64,000 nt of DNA from Aquirufa nivalisilvae (GTDB lineage Bacteria; Bacteroidota; Bacteroidia; Cytophagales; Spirosomataceae). Below the pieces are notes generated by a model. That model saw only the letters and a list, made by a program, of their open reading frames with translations. It did no database searches and was not told the origin of the DNA. The DNA lies in contig NZ_SEWX01000002.1 of the NCBI RefSeq assembly GCF_004307455.1, positions 62,001 to 126,000 on the forward strand, in the 5' to 3' direction. This document shows, piece after piece, positions 26,313 to 36,048 of the stretch; within the stretch, counting starts at the first letter, position 1; every line of letters starts with the position of its first letter. The position numbers were made by a program, and so were the translations under genes.

Positions 26313-27818
26313 TTATTCAACTACGTTTGGAACTATCCACTGTATAGTTCCTGGAATAGATTCATTATGTAATCGGTCCAAAGCTGTAACAACAAATCCT
26401 GTACCAGATTTGATCCACTTAGGGTCAATTATTATTTGTTTGCTACTTCCTTTATAAATAATATTATCTCCCTTATCCAAAGGTTCAATTTCATCTTTTT
26501 GAATCCGATACACAACGTAATAATGTGCTGGATCATTATCCAAGCTAGGCTCCCCTTCTTTCCATCGCAATATCCACTGGTCTTTTTGCTTAGTTAAGCT
26601 CACTTGATGGGGTGCCGTGGGGGCTATGCTATCTAACCATAACATGGGCGGGATTAATGCAATATGCTCAAAATGCTTGCTTCGTAAACTATCTCTCCAA
26701 CCTTTCGTATTTTGACTAATTTGACGAGAGCTGAAATAAATAGCACCTTGAACCTTAGGTAAATTTCTTGAAATGTTTAATTGTTTCGTCAACTCACTGG
26801 GAGCCCATATATCACTCAAATGGTAAGCCGCATGGCCGATGTAAATAGGCCGATCAAAACTATGTTCATTCCACCAGGTGGCGAGAGCCTTGTAAGGTGC
26901 CACGCGATGCGTTGTTCCCCAATATAATTGAGGGGCCAAATAATCTACCCAACCTTTTCTAATCCATAATTCCGTGTCCGCAAATAAATCATCGTAGGAC
27001 TGTAAGCCTGCGCGGGTAGGAGAGCCGTCTTCTTGATCAATACTTTGATGCCGCCAAATTCCGAAAGGACTAATGCCAAATTTTACTTTGGGTTTGGTTG
27101 ATTTAACAGTTTCAGCGATTTCTTGAATGAGCATGTTCACATTTCTCCTTCTCCAATCGGCTAAGCTTTCCTCCGGAAATTTGTATTGCTGATATGTTTT
27201 TTCATCTGGAATTGTGGCTCCCTTGACAGGGTAAGGGTAAAAGTAATCATCAAAATGGACTCCATCTACATCGTAATTTTTAACCAAATTTTTGACTAAC
27301 TCAGCAATGTAATGTCGAACTTGAGGTATACCAAAGTTTAATATCAATTGACCATTATATGAAAACAACCATTCTGGATGGCGTCGTGCCAAATGATCGG
27401 AACTCAAAATGGTTTTGGAAGACATGGTTGCCCGATTTAAATTTAACCAAGCATGAAATTCCATTCCTCGTTCATGACTTTCCTCAATCATGAATTCCAT
27501 GGGATCATAGTAAGGACTAGGTGCCTGGCCTTGAAAACCAGATAAATAGGCAGACCAAGGTTCTGTACTTTTGGCATAAAGTGCATCGGCAGCACAGCGA
27601 ACTTGTACAAATATGGCATTCATGCCTGTTCGATGATGGGAATCAATCAGGTCAATAAACTCCTCTCGTTGCTTTAGACTATTGTAATTTCTGGCAGAAG
27701 GCCAATCGATGTTTTGGACAGTTGCTACCCAAACTCCACGCAATTCCCGCTTAGGGCTTTGTGCCGCCAAGGAATGGATCAAAAAAAATAGTGCTAGAAT
27801 TAAATAAGAACCCCTCAT
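26313..27818 (-). CDS. Exported GHL10-type glycoside hydrolase (DUF187/YngK family)
   Basis: 501 residues with a signal peptide (MRGSYLILALFFLIHSLAAQ). The conserved block RELRGVWVATVQNIDWPS and the text DGVHFDDYFYPYPV, KFGISPFGIWR and WVDYLAPQLYWG are characteristic of the glycosyl-hydrolase-like 10 family. The C-terminal 110 residues look like a fibronectin-III-type domain (SIAPTAPHQVSLTKQKDQWI). Members are implicated in envelope glycan or peptidoglycan-related hydrolysis. It shares a tight junction with the PaaE-like gene, without an obvious functional link. Confidence 0.88.
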   Translation of the reverse strand: MRGSYLILALFFLIHSLAAQSPKRELRGVWVATVQNIDWPSARNYNSLKQREEFIDLIDSHHRTGMNAIFVQVRCAADALYAKSTEPWSAYLSGFQGQAPSPYYDPMEFMIEESHERGMEFHAWLNLNRATMSSKTILSSDHLARRHPEWLFSYNGQLILNFGIPQVRHYIAELVKNLVKNYDVDGVHFDDYFYPYPVKGATIPDEKTYQQYKFPEESLADWRRRNVNMLIQEIAETVKSTKPKVKFGISPFGIWRHQSIDQEDGSPTRAGLQSYDDLFADTELWIRKGWVDYLAPQLYWGTTHRVAPYKALATWWNEHSFDRPIYIGHAAYHLSDIWAPSELTKQLNISRNLPKVQGAIYFSSRQISQNTKGWRDSLRSKHFEHIALIPPMLWLDSIAPTAPHQVSLTKQKDQWILRWKEGEPSLDNDPAHYYVVYRIQKDEIEPLDKGDNIIYKGSSKQIIIDPKWIKSGTGFVVTALDRLHNESIPGTIQWIVPNVVE

Positions 27819-27860
27819 TGAGGGCGCAATTTACCTATAAATGATGGAAATTTTCTATGC

Positions 27861-28559
27861 TTAGTTCTTTTCGATCGAAAATAAATAACCAACACCCTTT
27901 AATGTTTTGATGTAATATTCCGGAATTTTCTCCCTCAATTTACGAATATGAACGTCGATCGTTCTTTCTACCACATACACATCAGAACCCCAAACTTTCT
28001 CTAATAATTCATCTCGGTTAAAGACCTTATTCGGGTTTTTAGCTAAGAAAGAAAGTAATTCGAATTCTTTCTTGGGCAAAACCAATGCTTTTCCTTCAAA
28101 GGTAGCGGCGTATTGTGTACGATTGATTTGTAATCCACCGATTTCAATAACATCTTGGTTATCTTCCATCGTTTCACGCTTTAGCATCGCTTTGATACGA
28201 CTTACCAGAGCTCTTGGCTTGATGGGTTTGATGATGTAATCATGTGCCCCAGCATCAAATGCCGCCACTTCGGTATACTCTTCTCCGCGAGCCGTTAAAA
28301 ATAGAATGAGCGCATCTTTTAATTCGGGCATGGATTTCATGCGACGTGCCGTTTCGATACCGTCCATCGCTGGCATCATCACATCCAAAATCACCAACTG
28401 AGGTTTGAATTCTTGGGCTATCGAAATGGCTTCTTTTCCATCGGACGCTTTTGCTAACAAAAAACCTTCTTTTGCTAAATTATATTCCAATAATTCTAAA
28501 ATATCAGGATCATCATCTACCAGAAGAATTTTTATCGAATTGGCTGTTGCCTGGCTCAT
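27861..28559 (-). CDS. PhoB/OmpR-type response regulator
   Basis: 232 residues. Receiver domain with the acidic pair DD (15-16), phospho-acceptor D59 in LVILDVMMPAMDG, T89 and K111; C-terminal winged helix with FELLSFLAKNPNKVFNRDEL and YVVERTIDVHIRKLREK. It activates or represses promoters when phosphorylated. No sensor kinase is adjacent, so its partner is elsewhere. A minus-strand TATATTTG (28596-28603) is a plausible -7 box with a TTTG 16 nt further upstream. Confidence 0.93.
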   Translation of the reverse strand: MSQATANSIKILLVDDDPDILELLEYNLAKEGFLLAKASDGKEAISIAQEFKPQLVILDVMMPAMDGIETARRMKSMPELKDALILFLTARGEEYTEVAAFDAGAHDYIIKPIKPRALVSRIKAMLKRETMEDNQDVIEIGGLQINRTQYAATFEGKALVLPKKEFELLSFLAKNPNKVFNRDELLEKVWGSDVYVVERTIDVHIRKLREKIPEYYIKTLKGVGYLFSIEKN

Positions 28560-28666
28560 AAGATGAAATTTGTGAAGTGCCTATAAAACTTGCTGCAAAT
28601 ATAGAGAGGGCTATGTTACCAAATTATTAATTTTTTTCGACTAAATTTAATCATTAGCTTTGGTTT

Positions 28667-29764
28667 ATGGCGAAAGAATCTTCCTACATTGTCCGTTTAG
28701 CCTCTGTTTTAATTTCCATTTCCATCTTGGTTTTGGGCTTATATCTATTGCAGGATTTATTGATCCTCTTGGCCGCTGCTTTAATATTGGCTATGCTTTT
28801 GCTACCATTGGCCGCCTGGTTAGAAAGAAAAGGTCTTCCTCGTTCTGTTTCCATTGCCATTTGCCTCATCATTACGGTGGCTGCTATAGCTGGAGTATTA
28901 GCTATTTTGACGGTTCAAATGGTTGAATTTGCGTCAGATTGGCCTATTTTCATTAAAAAAGCCGAATCCTATATTTCTAGTTTACAGAGTTTCTTGTCTA
29001 GAAATCTCAATATCTCTCGGAAAAAACAAATGGTGGAAATCAGTAACCAAACCATCAACTTGTTGAAGAATTCAGGAACAATCCTAACGACCACTTTCGG
29101 GACCATCATTCATTCCATCACTACCATTATTTTAATCCCAATTTTCGTATTCTTTTTCTTGTATTACAGAAGCTTTTTTGCTCAATTTTTAGAAATGGTT
29201 TTTCCTAATACGGAATCTCACATATTGAAAGGAATTATGAGTAAAACTGGTCAAGTGGTACAAGGATACTTGGTCGGATTGATGGTTGTCATGCTGATTG
29301 TTTCCATCTTAAATACCATAGGTTTTTGGTGGATTGGTGTTGATTATCCCTACTTTTTTGGCATTTTGACTGGCTTATTATTGCTAATTCCCTACATCGG
29401 TATCTGGATGGGTGCTAGTGGTCCTATTGTACTTAGCTTAATTGTGTTGAGCCCTTCCCATGCCCTAGCTGTTATCGCTTGGGTCGCAGCAGTACAGTTT
29501 ATCGAAGCTAATTTTATCACCCCTGTGGTGATAGGATCTAAAGTAAGTGTGAACCCTATGGTGGCTATGCTGGCCTTATTATTGGGGGAAATGCTTTGGG
29601 GGATTCCAGGGTTGATTTTGGCATTGCCCTTGACAGCCATAGTCAAAGTGATATTTGACTATGTGCCATCATTGCAAGCTTATGGATATATATTGGGCGA
29701 AGCCCCTTCTCGTAAAAAGAAAGAAGAAATAGTGGAAACAGAAGAGAAATTAGAGGGAAAGTAG
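28667..29764 (+). CDS. AI-2E family (PerM/UPF0118) transporter
   Basis: 365 residues with about eight membrane segments. Typical blocks are GLLLLIPYIGIWMGA and FIEANFITPVVIGSKVSVNPM, followed by a charged C-terminal tail (SRKKKEEIVETEEKLEGK). Family members include the TqsA quorum-signal exporter and Na+/H+ antiporters; the name AI-2E does not prove autoinducer transport. Its last 15 nt overlap the 3' end of the convergent LytTR regulator gene. Confidence 0.88.
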   Translation: MAKESSYIVRLASVLISISILVLGLYLLQDLLILLAAALILAMLLLPLAAWLERKGLPRSVSIAICLIITVAAIAGVLAILTVQMVEFASDWPIFIKKAESYISSLQSFLSRNLNISRKKQMVEISNQTINLLKNSGTILTTTFGTIIHSITTIILIPIFVFFFLYYRSFFAQFLEMVFPNTESHILKGIMSKTGQVVQGYLVGLMVVMLIVSILNTIGFWWIGVDYPYFFGILTGLLLLIPYIGIWMGASGPIVLSLIVLSPSHALAVIAWVAAVQFIEANFITPVVIGSKVSVNPMVAMLALLLGEMLWGIPGLILALPLTAIVKVIFDYVPSLQAYGYILGEAPSRKKKEEIVETEEKLEGK

Positions 29765-30493
29765 CTCCTTGAAACGAATCGACTGTCTTCTTGAAATCTC
29801 GATTTTCTCACCTTTTCCTTGTAATGTCACTTGCAGTCCTCCCGAAAACCAAGGTTCAATTTTTTCAATAAAATTGAGGTTGATAATGTGTTTTCTATTG
29901 GCTCTGAAAAAGACCTTAGGATCTAAACGATCTTCCAAGGCATTCAAGGATTTCAATACTAAAGGTTTTTGATCATCAAAAAATAAACGGACATAATTGC
30001 CCATCGATTCACATAAACGGACTTTATCCAATCGCACAAACCAGCACTTTTCTCCATCTTTGACAAATATTTGATCCTGCGCACTCAAAAAGTGCTGAGG
30101 AGAAACAGAAACTTGCTCAGGATGAGTTTTGGTTTTATTAGCTAATTGTTTTTCCAATTTTTGTACGCTTTCGCTTAAACGAGAAAGTTCAATTGGCTTA
30201 AGGACGTAATCAAGGGCATTGACTTCAAAAGCCTTTAAAGCATATTCATCAAATGCTGTGGTGAAAATTACTTCAGGTAAATATCCATCCCATTCTTCCA
30301 ACCACTCAAATCCTGTTTTGCCAGGCATTTGAATATCCAAGAAAATGACATCAGGGTGTAATTCTTCAATTAAGGCCCCAGCTTCATCTGTATTAGCTGC
30401 TTCTCCTATAACTTGGATATGTGGGAAATTCTCTAATAATCGTTTTAGTTCATTTCTTGCTAAACGTTCGTCGTCGATGATAATAGCGTTCAT
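29750..30493 (-). CDS. LytTR-family response regulator
   Basis: 247 residues: receiver domain with D53 in VIFLDIQMPGKTG and the KPI lysine, then a LytTR DNA-binding domain (about 140-245, with FFRANRKHIINLNFIEKIEPW). It lies 27 nt downstream of the histidine kinase gene on the same strand, so the two form a LytS/LytR-like two-component pair. Targets are unknown; related pairs regulate envelope or nutrient functions. Confidence 0.93.
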   Translation of the reverse strand: MNAIIIDDERLARNELKRLLENFPHIQVIGEAANTDEAGALIEELHPDVIFLDIQMPGKTGFEWLEEWDGYLPEVIFTTAFDEYALKAFEVNALDYVLKPIELSRLSESVQKLEKQLANKTKTHPEQVSVSPQHFLSAQDQIFVKDGEKCWFVRLDKVRLCESMGNYVRLFFDDQKPLVLKSLNALEDRLDPKVFFRANRKHIINLNFIEKIEPWFSGGLQVTLQGKGEKIEISRRQSIRFKELLSL

Positions 30494-30520
30494 AATAGGG
30501 TTTTTATAAAAACACAGGAA

Positions 30521-31558
30521 TTAAGGTACAAGATAAGGTATTATTAATTCGGCAATCACTTGGTTTTTGTCGAATGGTTTTAGTCTTAGTTGAGCGGTCT
30601 CTCCAAACAATATTTTCAAACGGGAGATGGAGTTTTTCATCCCAACCCCAGTTTCACTTTCTTTGGTTTTAATGGTGCCAGGGTTAATGACATAGGCATG
30701 TAATAAATTCCCTATTTTGTGTGCTTGGATAATAATGGTGCCGCCTTTAACCGAATGAGAGATTCCGTGTTTGATGGCATTCTCAACCAAGGTTTGTAAA
30801 ATCATGGGGGGCACTTCTGCTTTCACATGTTCTTTGGGGATCTGAACTTCCCAGAATAGTCGATCTTCGTACCTGATTTTTTCCAAGGAAAGATAATCCA
30901 CGATTGTCTCAATTTCTTCTGATAGAGGAATGGTTTTTTTTCTTTCGGTTAACAATGAGCTGCGCAGCAGTTTTGATAATTGGTTAATCCCTTTTTTAGC
31001 TTTATTCGGATCTTCTGTGATCAATGCCCGAATACTGTTGAGCGCATTGAACACAAAGTGTGGATTCATTTGAGCGCGTAAGACCTTACCTTCTGTTTCC
31101 TGAATGGTTCTTTCCAGTTGGTCGTTTTGTCTTTCAATTTCTAATTTCCTTTGGGAGTATTGGAAGAAGAAATAAATCAACTGCCAAATGGCCAAAGGTT
31201 TCATAAAGTTGAAAAGGTATTGCAGGATAATGAAGGTATTTAATTTTACTTCATAGTTTTCTTGCAATAGGGCAAAATCCAAAGGTAAATTAAAGGCCAA
31301 CAGGATAGTTGACATAGCCAAAAGGGCCTGTAAATTTCTCCTCAATAATTTAAAGAGGGGATAATTTTGCCATTGATATTTTTGGGTAATCTGTTTGTAT
31401 TGATGGGTCAATAAAATGGCTAAAGAAATATTGCCCACAAAGGCATAAAGCCAAGCCCATCGCCAGCCGTATTGCATGGTGTACAATAAAGCCTCATTGA
31501 GCGTCCAAGCAAACCAGCCTGAAAATTGTAATACCCAATAAAGCTTTTGTCTCTTCAT
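30521..31558 (-). CDS. LytS/YehU-like membrane sensor histidine kinase
   Basis: 345 residues. The N-terminal 135 residues hold about four hydrophobic segments and no extracytoplasmic domain of size. The His-kinase domain has the phospho-acceptor H167 in QMNPHFVFNALNSIRAL, the N-box TLVENAIKHGI and a G-box GVGMKNSISRL. It would phosphorylate the LytTR regulator immediately downstream. Its start is 2 nt after the stop of the histidine phosphatase gene, so the three genes are likely one operon. Confidence 0.92.
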   Translation of the reverse strand: MKRQKLYWVLQFSGWFAWTLNEALLYTMQYGWRWAWLYAFVGNISLAILLTHQYKQITQKYQWQNYPLFKLLRRNLQALLAMSTILLAFNLPLDFALLQENYEVKLNTFIILQYLFNFMKPLAIWQLIYFFFQYSQRKLEIERQNDQLERTIQETEGKVLRAQMNPHFVFNALNSIRALITEDPNKAKKGINQLSKLLRSSLLTERKKTIPLSEEIETIVDYLSLEKIRYEDRLFWEVQIPKEHVKAEVPPMILQTLVENAIKHGISHSVKGGTIIIQAHKIGNLLHAYVINPGTIKTKESETGVGMKNSISRLKILFGETAQLRLKPFDKNQVIAELIIPYLVP

Positions 31559-31560
31559 AT

Positions 31561-32202
31561 TTACATGGAATCAGGCAAGTGCTTCAGGTGTTCTGTCAAT
31601 GGACCTTTCACCAATTTAAAAGCACGGTCTGGGTAAGAGTATTGCAAATGGTATAAACAGAGATTGCTGTGTGCAAAATCATCCATTTTGTGTAAAGGTT
31701 GTTCAAACAAATGTGTCAATAAAACTCGCATAGCTCTACCGTGCATAGCAATCAAAATAGCTTGCTCTTCAGGTCTAGATAGGATTAAATCTACCACGGG
31801 TTTTTGTCTTTCCAAAACCTGTACAGGGCTCTCACCCTCCTCCGAAGGTACATCAATGTTCCCTTCTCGCCAAGTTCTGGTCAAATTTTTATAGTAAAGG
31901 TCGTCATCCGTGTTGGGCGACTTTCCTTCCTTGTTTCCCCACGAAATTTCATTCAATCCAGGGTGTTGTTCCCAGGCAATTCCTTTCTTGATAAAGCCAT
32001 CTACCGACTGGTGTGTGCGAACTAAAGCCGAAGTGTAAATCTTATCTATGTACAAGTCTTGATAATGATCAAAAAATGCTTGGGCTTGTTGACGGCCTAA
32101 TTCATTCAAATGAGCGTCAATGCCGCTTCCTTGTACCACCCCCATTCTATTATAATCTGTTTCTCCGTGGCGAATAAGGTAAATGTCTTTGATAGGGTGC
32201 AT
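31561..32202 (-). CDS. Histidine phosphatase family protein
   Basis: 213 residues with the catalytic signature LIRHGETDYNR (H12) and the second histidine in IAMHGRAMRVLLTH. The fold is that of phosphoglycerate mutase/GpmB/CobC-type phosphatases. The exact substrate cannot be told. It is the first gene of a minus-strand trio with the LytS-like kinase and LytTR regulator and is divergent from a thioesterase at 32270. A minus-strand TATTTTTG at 32254-32261 is a candidate -7 box. Confidence 0.9.
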   Translation of the reverse strand: MHPIKDIYLIRHGETDYNRMGVVQGSGIDAHLNELGRQQAQAFFDHYQDLYIDKIYTSALVRTHQSVDGFIKKGIAWEQHPGLNEISWGNKEGKSPNTDDDLYYKNLTRTWREGNIDVPSEEGESPVQVLERQKPVVDLILSRPEEQAILIAMHGRAMRVLLTHLFEQPLHKMDDFAHSNLCLYHLQYSYPDRAFKLVKGPLTEHLKHLPDSM

Positions 32203-32269
32203 AAAAAAGGCGAATTGAGGTTGGAATTAGTAAATTATTGCGAATTTTAGGCACAAAAATACGAAATAT

Positions 32270-32689
32270 ATGTTTAATACATCCATCACTTCAGAACAAC
32301 TAAATAGCTTCAGTAAAGGCAACATGATTGAGCATCTAGGAATCGAATTTCTAGAAGTTCACCCCGAGTATTTCACTGCCCGTATGCCAGTAGATCATCG
32401 GACCAAACAACCGTTCGGGCTGTTGCATGGAGGCGCATCGGTGGTTTTGGCTGAAACCATGGGGAGTATCGCGACTATGCTTGTTGCCAAAGATCCTGAG
32501 ACCATGAAAGCCGTAGGAGTAGAGATTAATGCCAATCACCTAAAAGCTGTTCGCGAAGGATGGGTAATTGGGACTTGTTCGCCGATTCGAATTGGTAGAA
32601 CCATGCATGTGTATGACATCAAGATTCACAATGAACAGGGGGATTTAGTCTGTGTAAGTCGATTGACCGTGGCGATTTTGTCGGCATAA
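32270..32689 (+). CDS. PaaI-like hot-dog thioesterase
   Basis: 139 residues with the family core QPFGLLHGGASVVLAETMGS and VGVEINANHL. The hot-dog thioesterases of this subgroup hydrolyse acyl- or aroyl-CoA; close homologues include DHNA-CoA thioesterases of menaquinone synthesis. The catalytic acid is probably the glutamate in LAETMGS. An isochorismate synthase is 2.2 kb downstream, so a menaquinone role is possible but unproven. Confidence 0.88.
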   Translation: MFNTSITSEQLNSFSKGNMIEHLGIEFLEVHPEYFTARMPVDHRTKQPFGLLHGGASVVLAETMGSIATMLVAKDPETMKAVGVEINANHLKAVREGWVIGTCSPIRIGRTMHVYDIKIHNEQGDLVCVSRLTVAILSA

Positions 32690-32716
32690 AATTTCAATAT
32701 TTGTCCTATAATTTAG

Positions 32717-33184
32717 ATGAAGACGAACAAGTATTTATTGTTTTGTATTTCAATTCTTGCTTTCAATATCCTGATCTCTTGTAGTCAACATGCTTCTCGG
32801 GCTATTGTAGGGACTTGGGAAATAGCGCATTTAAAAATCACCATGCCCAGCTATAAGAATTCAGATAGTACGCAAAACATCGAGGTGCTAGGTAAGGATT
32901 GGGAGACCAAAATGAAAGTGAAAAATATCCAAACCACCTATGCTGCAGATGGAACCTATCATTCTTTGCACCGTAACCTTCAAGGAAAAACCACCTATGA
33001 TCCAGCTGGAAGATGGCAGATTATTCAAGATACCATAATCATCCAGGATACCATTCCGAAGCGTATCACCTATAAGTTTAGATTCAAAATCAAGAAAAAT
33101 CAAATCGAATATTGGGGAGTGGAAGATTTTGATCTAGATGGAAAAGTGGATGATCAGTATTATAGTAGGCAGGTGAAATTATAA
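32717..33184 (+). CDS. Lipoprotein with lipocalin-like domain
   Basis: 155 residues. A signal peptide ends with the lipobox LISC, and the mature part (IVGTWEIAHLKI, then beta-rich text to the end) resembles the lipocalin-like (DUF-type) lipoproteins common in Bacteroidota. It is probably anchored in the outer membrane. Function unknown. It is 27 nt downstream of the thioesterase gene on the same strand. Confidence 0.75.
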   Translation: MKTNKYLLFCISILAFNILISCSQHASRAIVGTWEIAHLKITMPSYKNSDSTQNIEVLGKDWETKMKVKNIQTTYAADGTYHSLHRNLQGKTTYDPAGRWQIIQDTIIIQDTIPKRITYKFRFKIKKNQIEYWGVEDFDLDGKVDDQYYSRQVKL

Positions 33185-33247
33185 GTGCTGCAAGGGAACA
33201 TATTTTCAAGAAGTGTAGTTTTAATTTCTTTATCCTAAAGGAATTTC

Positions 33248-34240
33248 ATGCCTAACATCCCCATATCTGTATTAGAACTAGCCCCCATTCCACAAGGAGG
33301 AACCGCCGCTACGGCCATTGAAAGAACCGTGGAAATAGCGCAGCATGCGGAGGCTTTGGGTTTTAACCGAATCTGGCTGGCAGAACATCATAATATGGAG
33401 TTTATTGCCAGTTCTGCCACCTCCGTTTTGATAGGTCATGTCGCAGGAAAAACATCCCAAATTCGAGTAGGTTCAGGCGGTATCATGTTGCCGAATCATA
33501 GTCCTTTAGTTATAGCCGAACAGTTTGGTACTTTGGCGTCCATGTACCCTAATCGGATCGACTTAGGACTGGGTCGTGCTCCGGGTACAGACCAACAAAC
33601 CGCTCGGGTGTTGAGAAGGGATAATATGGATACGGCCTACCATTTCCCTAAGGATGTAGAGCAATTGCAATTGTATTTTAGCGAAGAAAATAGCATGGCT
33701 CAAGTGAGAGCTTTTCCTGCTGAAGGCATCGATGTGCCCATTTGGATTTTAGGATCCAGTACTGATTCCGCTTATTTGGCTGCTAAAATGGGCTTGCCTT
33801 ATGCCTTTGCCGCCCATTTTGCTCCTGCTCAATTTCGTGCCGCAATAGATATATATCGCAAGAATTTTATCCCATCCTCACAATTGGATAAGCCCTACGT
33901 GATGGCCTGTGTGAATGTAGTAGGAGCAGATACAGATGAGGAGGCTGCTTTTCTTCGTAGTAGTTTAATCCGCATGTTTGTAGGAATTATCACCAACCGA
34001 CGTGTACCTTTAGCTCCTCCAGGGCCATTACCAGAAGCTTACCAAATTCCTGAAATCAGAGCTATGGCAGATAAAATGTTAGCTTGTAGTTTTTATGGTA
34101 GCCAGGAAACACTTCAACATCATTTAGGCGATTTTATTGAAGAAACAGGTATAGATGAATTAATGGTGGCTACCTATATATTTGATGGGGAAAAGAAAAA
34201 GAAGTCGTATTCGATTTTGAAACAAGCGCTTTCTTCCTAG
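33248..34240 (+). CDS. LLM-class flavin-dependent monooxygenase (luciferase-like)
   Basis: 330 residues with the bacterial luciferase-like fold: [43 protein letters not shown] and [16 protein letters not shown] are characteristic of the MsnO8/alkanal group. It oxidises a substrate with O2 and reduced FMN. The FMN-reductase gene 48-57 nt downstream on the same strand could supply FMNH2, giving a two-component monooxygenase. The substrate is unknown. There is no signal peptide. Confidence 0.92.
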   Translation: MPNIPISVLELAPIPQGGTAATAIERTVEIAQHAEALGFNRIWLAEHHNMEFIASSATSVLIGHVAGKTSQIRVGSGGIMLPNHSPLVIAEQFGTLASMYPNRIDLGLGRAPGTDQQTARVLRRDNMDTAYHFPKDVEQLQLYFSEENSMAQVRAFPAEGIDVPIWILGSSTDSAYLAAKMGLPYAFAAHFAPAQFRAAIDIYRKNFIPSSQLDKPYVMACVNVVGADTDEEAAFLRSSLIRMFVGIITNRRVPLAPPGPLPEAYQIPEIRAMADKMLACSFYGSQETLQHHLGDFIEETGIDELMVATYIFDGEKKKKSYSILKQALSS

Positions 34241-34297
34241 TAAAATGGATGCCTCAACGGCAGCATGATACAGGTTTTATATTAGTATATGTCATTG

Positions 34298-34822
34298 ATG
34301 AAAAAGAAAATTCTAGCCATTGTTGGGAGTGCCAGCGAGAATTCATCCAATTTAAAGTTGGTTCAGCATATCAGTAATCTGATTTCCGACGAAGTGGAGA
34401 TAGAAATTTTTGATCAATTAGCTCAATTACCGCATTTTAATTCAGAACAGTCGCAAGATAATCCGCCAGCGTTAATCTCGAAAATTCGTCAAGCTATTTT
34501 GGCAGCCGATGGAATACTCATTAGTAGTCCTGAGTATGTTTTTAGTATTCCCAGTGGATTAAAGAACTTACTTGAATGGTGTGTAGCCACAACGGTATTT
34601 ACCCAAAAGCCAGCCTGCCTTATAACGGCTTCAGCCAGTGGAAAAATGGGACATGCGGAGTTGAAACTTATCATGAAAACACTTGATGCTAAGATTTCTG
34701 AAAATACTTGTTTGTTGATTTCTGGAGTAAAAGGGAAACTTGATGCTGATGGAAAGCCCTTGGATGAGGACTTGACAGTGGCGCTATTGAATTTAATCAG
34801 GCATTTTGAAATGGAACTTTGA
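34298..34822 (+). CDS. NADPH-dependent FMN reductase
   Basis: 174 residues from the ATG at 34298 (MKKKILAIVGSASENS); an ATG three codons upstream is equally possible. The flavodoxin-like fold shows GSASENSSNLKL at the phosphate-binding loop and SSPEYVFSIPSGLKNLLEW, the typical family segment. It reduces FMN at the expense of NAD(P)H. Its position right after the LLM monooxygenase suggests it is the reductase component. Confidence 0.9.
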   Translation: MKKKILAIVGSASENSSNLKLVQHISNLISDEVEIEIFDQLAQLPHFNSEQSQDNPPALISKIRQAILAADGILISSPEYVFSIPSGLKNLLEWCVATTVFTQKPACLITASASGKMGHAELKLIMKTLDAKISENTCLLISGVKGKLDADGKPLDEDLTVALLNLIRHFEMEL

Positions 34823-34874
34823 AAATGACATAAAAAAGTCCTTAGTAAACATTCATCTCTAATTGCTAATTTTT

Positions 34875-34882
34875 AACTTTGG
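34875..34882 (+). promoter_or_regulatory. Probable -7 element of the isochorismate synthase gene
   Basis: TAACTTTG is a full TAnnTTTG match ending 17 nt before the ATG at 34900. No clear -33 element is seen. It argues against an upstream TTG start at 34879. Confidence 0.45.
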
Positions 34883-34899
34883 TCATTCTTATTTTAAAC

Positions 34900-36048
34900 A
34901 TGCCTAATACGCTTCCTCATACATTAACCTCTTTGCTCGATTGGGAACAGTTGTGGCAGCATACGCAACAAAAGCGCGGAGGCATGGCTGTGTGGAGATT
35001 ACCCAAAAGTGATAAACGCTATTTTTTAGTAGATTCTACTGGTGGAGAGAGGTTAGGTTCTTTGGATTTGGAAACTTTCCCAGCCGGATTTTTAGTGGCT
35101 CCCTTCATTGGTCTTCCTTATTTCTTAAAAGCAGAGACTTTATTGGAAGAGTCCATTGTTCAAGAAGAAGTAGTTGGATCCTCTTTGTTGAAACCCTTGC
35201 ACAATGTCGAAGAAAACGAAGAGAAGCACCAGCATTTTACGCATTGGGTAAGTGAATCAATTAAAGAAATTCAGTCAGGGCATTTTCAAAAAGTAGTACT
35301 TTCTAGAACCGACGAAGTTGAATTCCCAGGTGATTTTTCGACACTCAAGGCATTTGGGCAATTATGTCAAGCTTATCCTAATGCCTTTGTTTGCGCTTTA
35401 TATATTCCTGAACTAGGAAGTACTTGGTTATGTGCTACACCAGAAACCTTAGTAGAACAAAATGCACAAGGGATTTTTCGTACCATAGCTTTGGCGGGAA
35501 CCCAATCTGCCATAGATCCGCTAGGAGAGATTATTCTTCCACAAAATGCACGTTGGTCGCAAAAAGAAATTGAAGAACAAGCATACGTTTGTCGCTATAT
35601 CATAGAGTGTTTTAAGAAAATTCGTTTAAGGGAATACCAAGAGATTGGTCCAAAGACGATTTTGGCAGGAAATTTATTGCATCTTAAAACGGAGTTTACG
35701 GTGGATACCCAAGCGTTAAATTTCTCTCAATTGCCCGGTATTTTATTATCTCTGTTACATCCAACTTCAGCCGTTTGCGGGACACCTAAAGAAGAAGCCA
35801 TTGCATGGATTGCCAAAGCTGAAAAGCATGCGCGTGAATTGTATTCGGGTTATTTAGGGCCTGTCAATTTAGGGGATGAGATTCATCTATTTGTTAACCT
35901 ACGAACCGTAAAAGTAGATCAAAGTGAAGGAACATGTCGCGCGACTTATTTTGCAGGATGTGGTATCACAGAAGATTCTGATCCAGAAAAAGAATGGCAA
36001 GAAACCGTAATGAAATGCCAAACACTTCAACGGGTTCTAGAAAATTAA
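34900..36048 (+). CDS. Isochorismate synthase (chorismate-binding enzyme)
   Basis: 382 residues from the ATG at 34900. The conserved chorismate-binding block is present: FQKVVLSRTDEVE, WLCATPETLVE, TIALAGTQ, HPTSAVCGTPKEEA and YSGYLGPV. MenF/EntC-type enzymes convert chorismate to isochorismate, feeding menaquinone (the usual role in Bacteroidota) or siderophores. No menD/menH neighbours are seen. The 3' end overlaps the convergent CNNM-type gene by 4 nt. A seven-codon longer form from TTG 34879 is rejected because that codon lies within the -7 box. Confidence 0.9.
   Translation: MPNTLPHTLTSLLDWEQLWQHTQQKRGGMAVWRLPKSDKRYFLVDSTGGERLGSLDLETFPAGFLVAPFIGLPYFLKAETLLEESIVQEEVVGSSLLKPLHNVEENEEKHQHFTHWVSESIKEIQSGHFQKVVLSRTDEVEFPGDFSTLKAFGQLCQAYPNAFVCALYIPELGSTWLCATPETLVEQNAQGIFRTIALAGTQSAIDPLGEIILPQNARWSQKEIEEQAYVCRYIIECFKKIRLREYQEIGPKTILAGNLLHLKTEFTVDTQALNFSQLPGILLSLLHPTSAVCGTPKEEAIAWIAKAEKHARELYSGYLGPVNLGDEIHLFVNLRTVKVDQSEGTCRATYFAGCGITEDSDPEKEWQETVMKCQTLQRVLEN

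Noticed and set aside
28667-29764. Quorum-sensing (AI-2) export system
   Set aside because: The family name is historical; many members are ion antiporters and no luxS or lsr-like gene is in the window.
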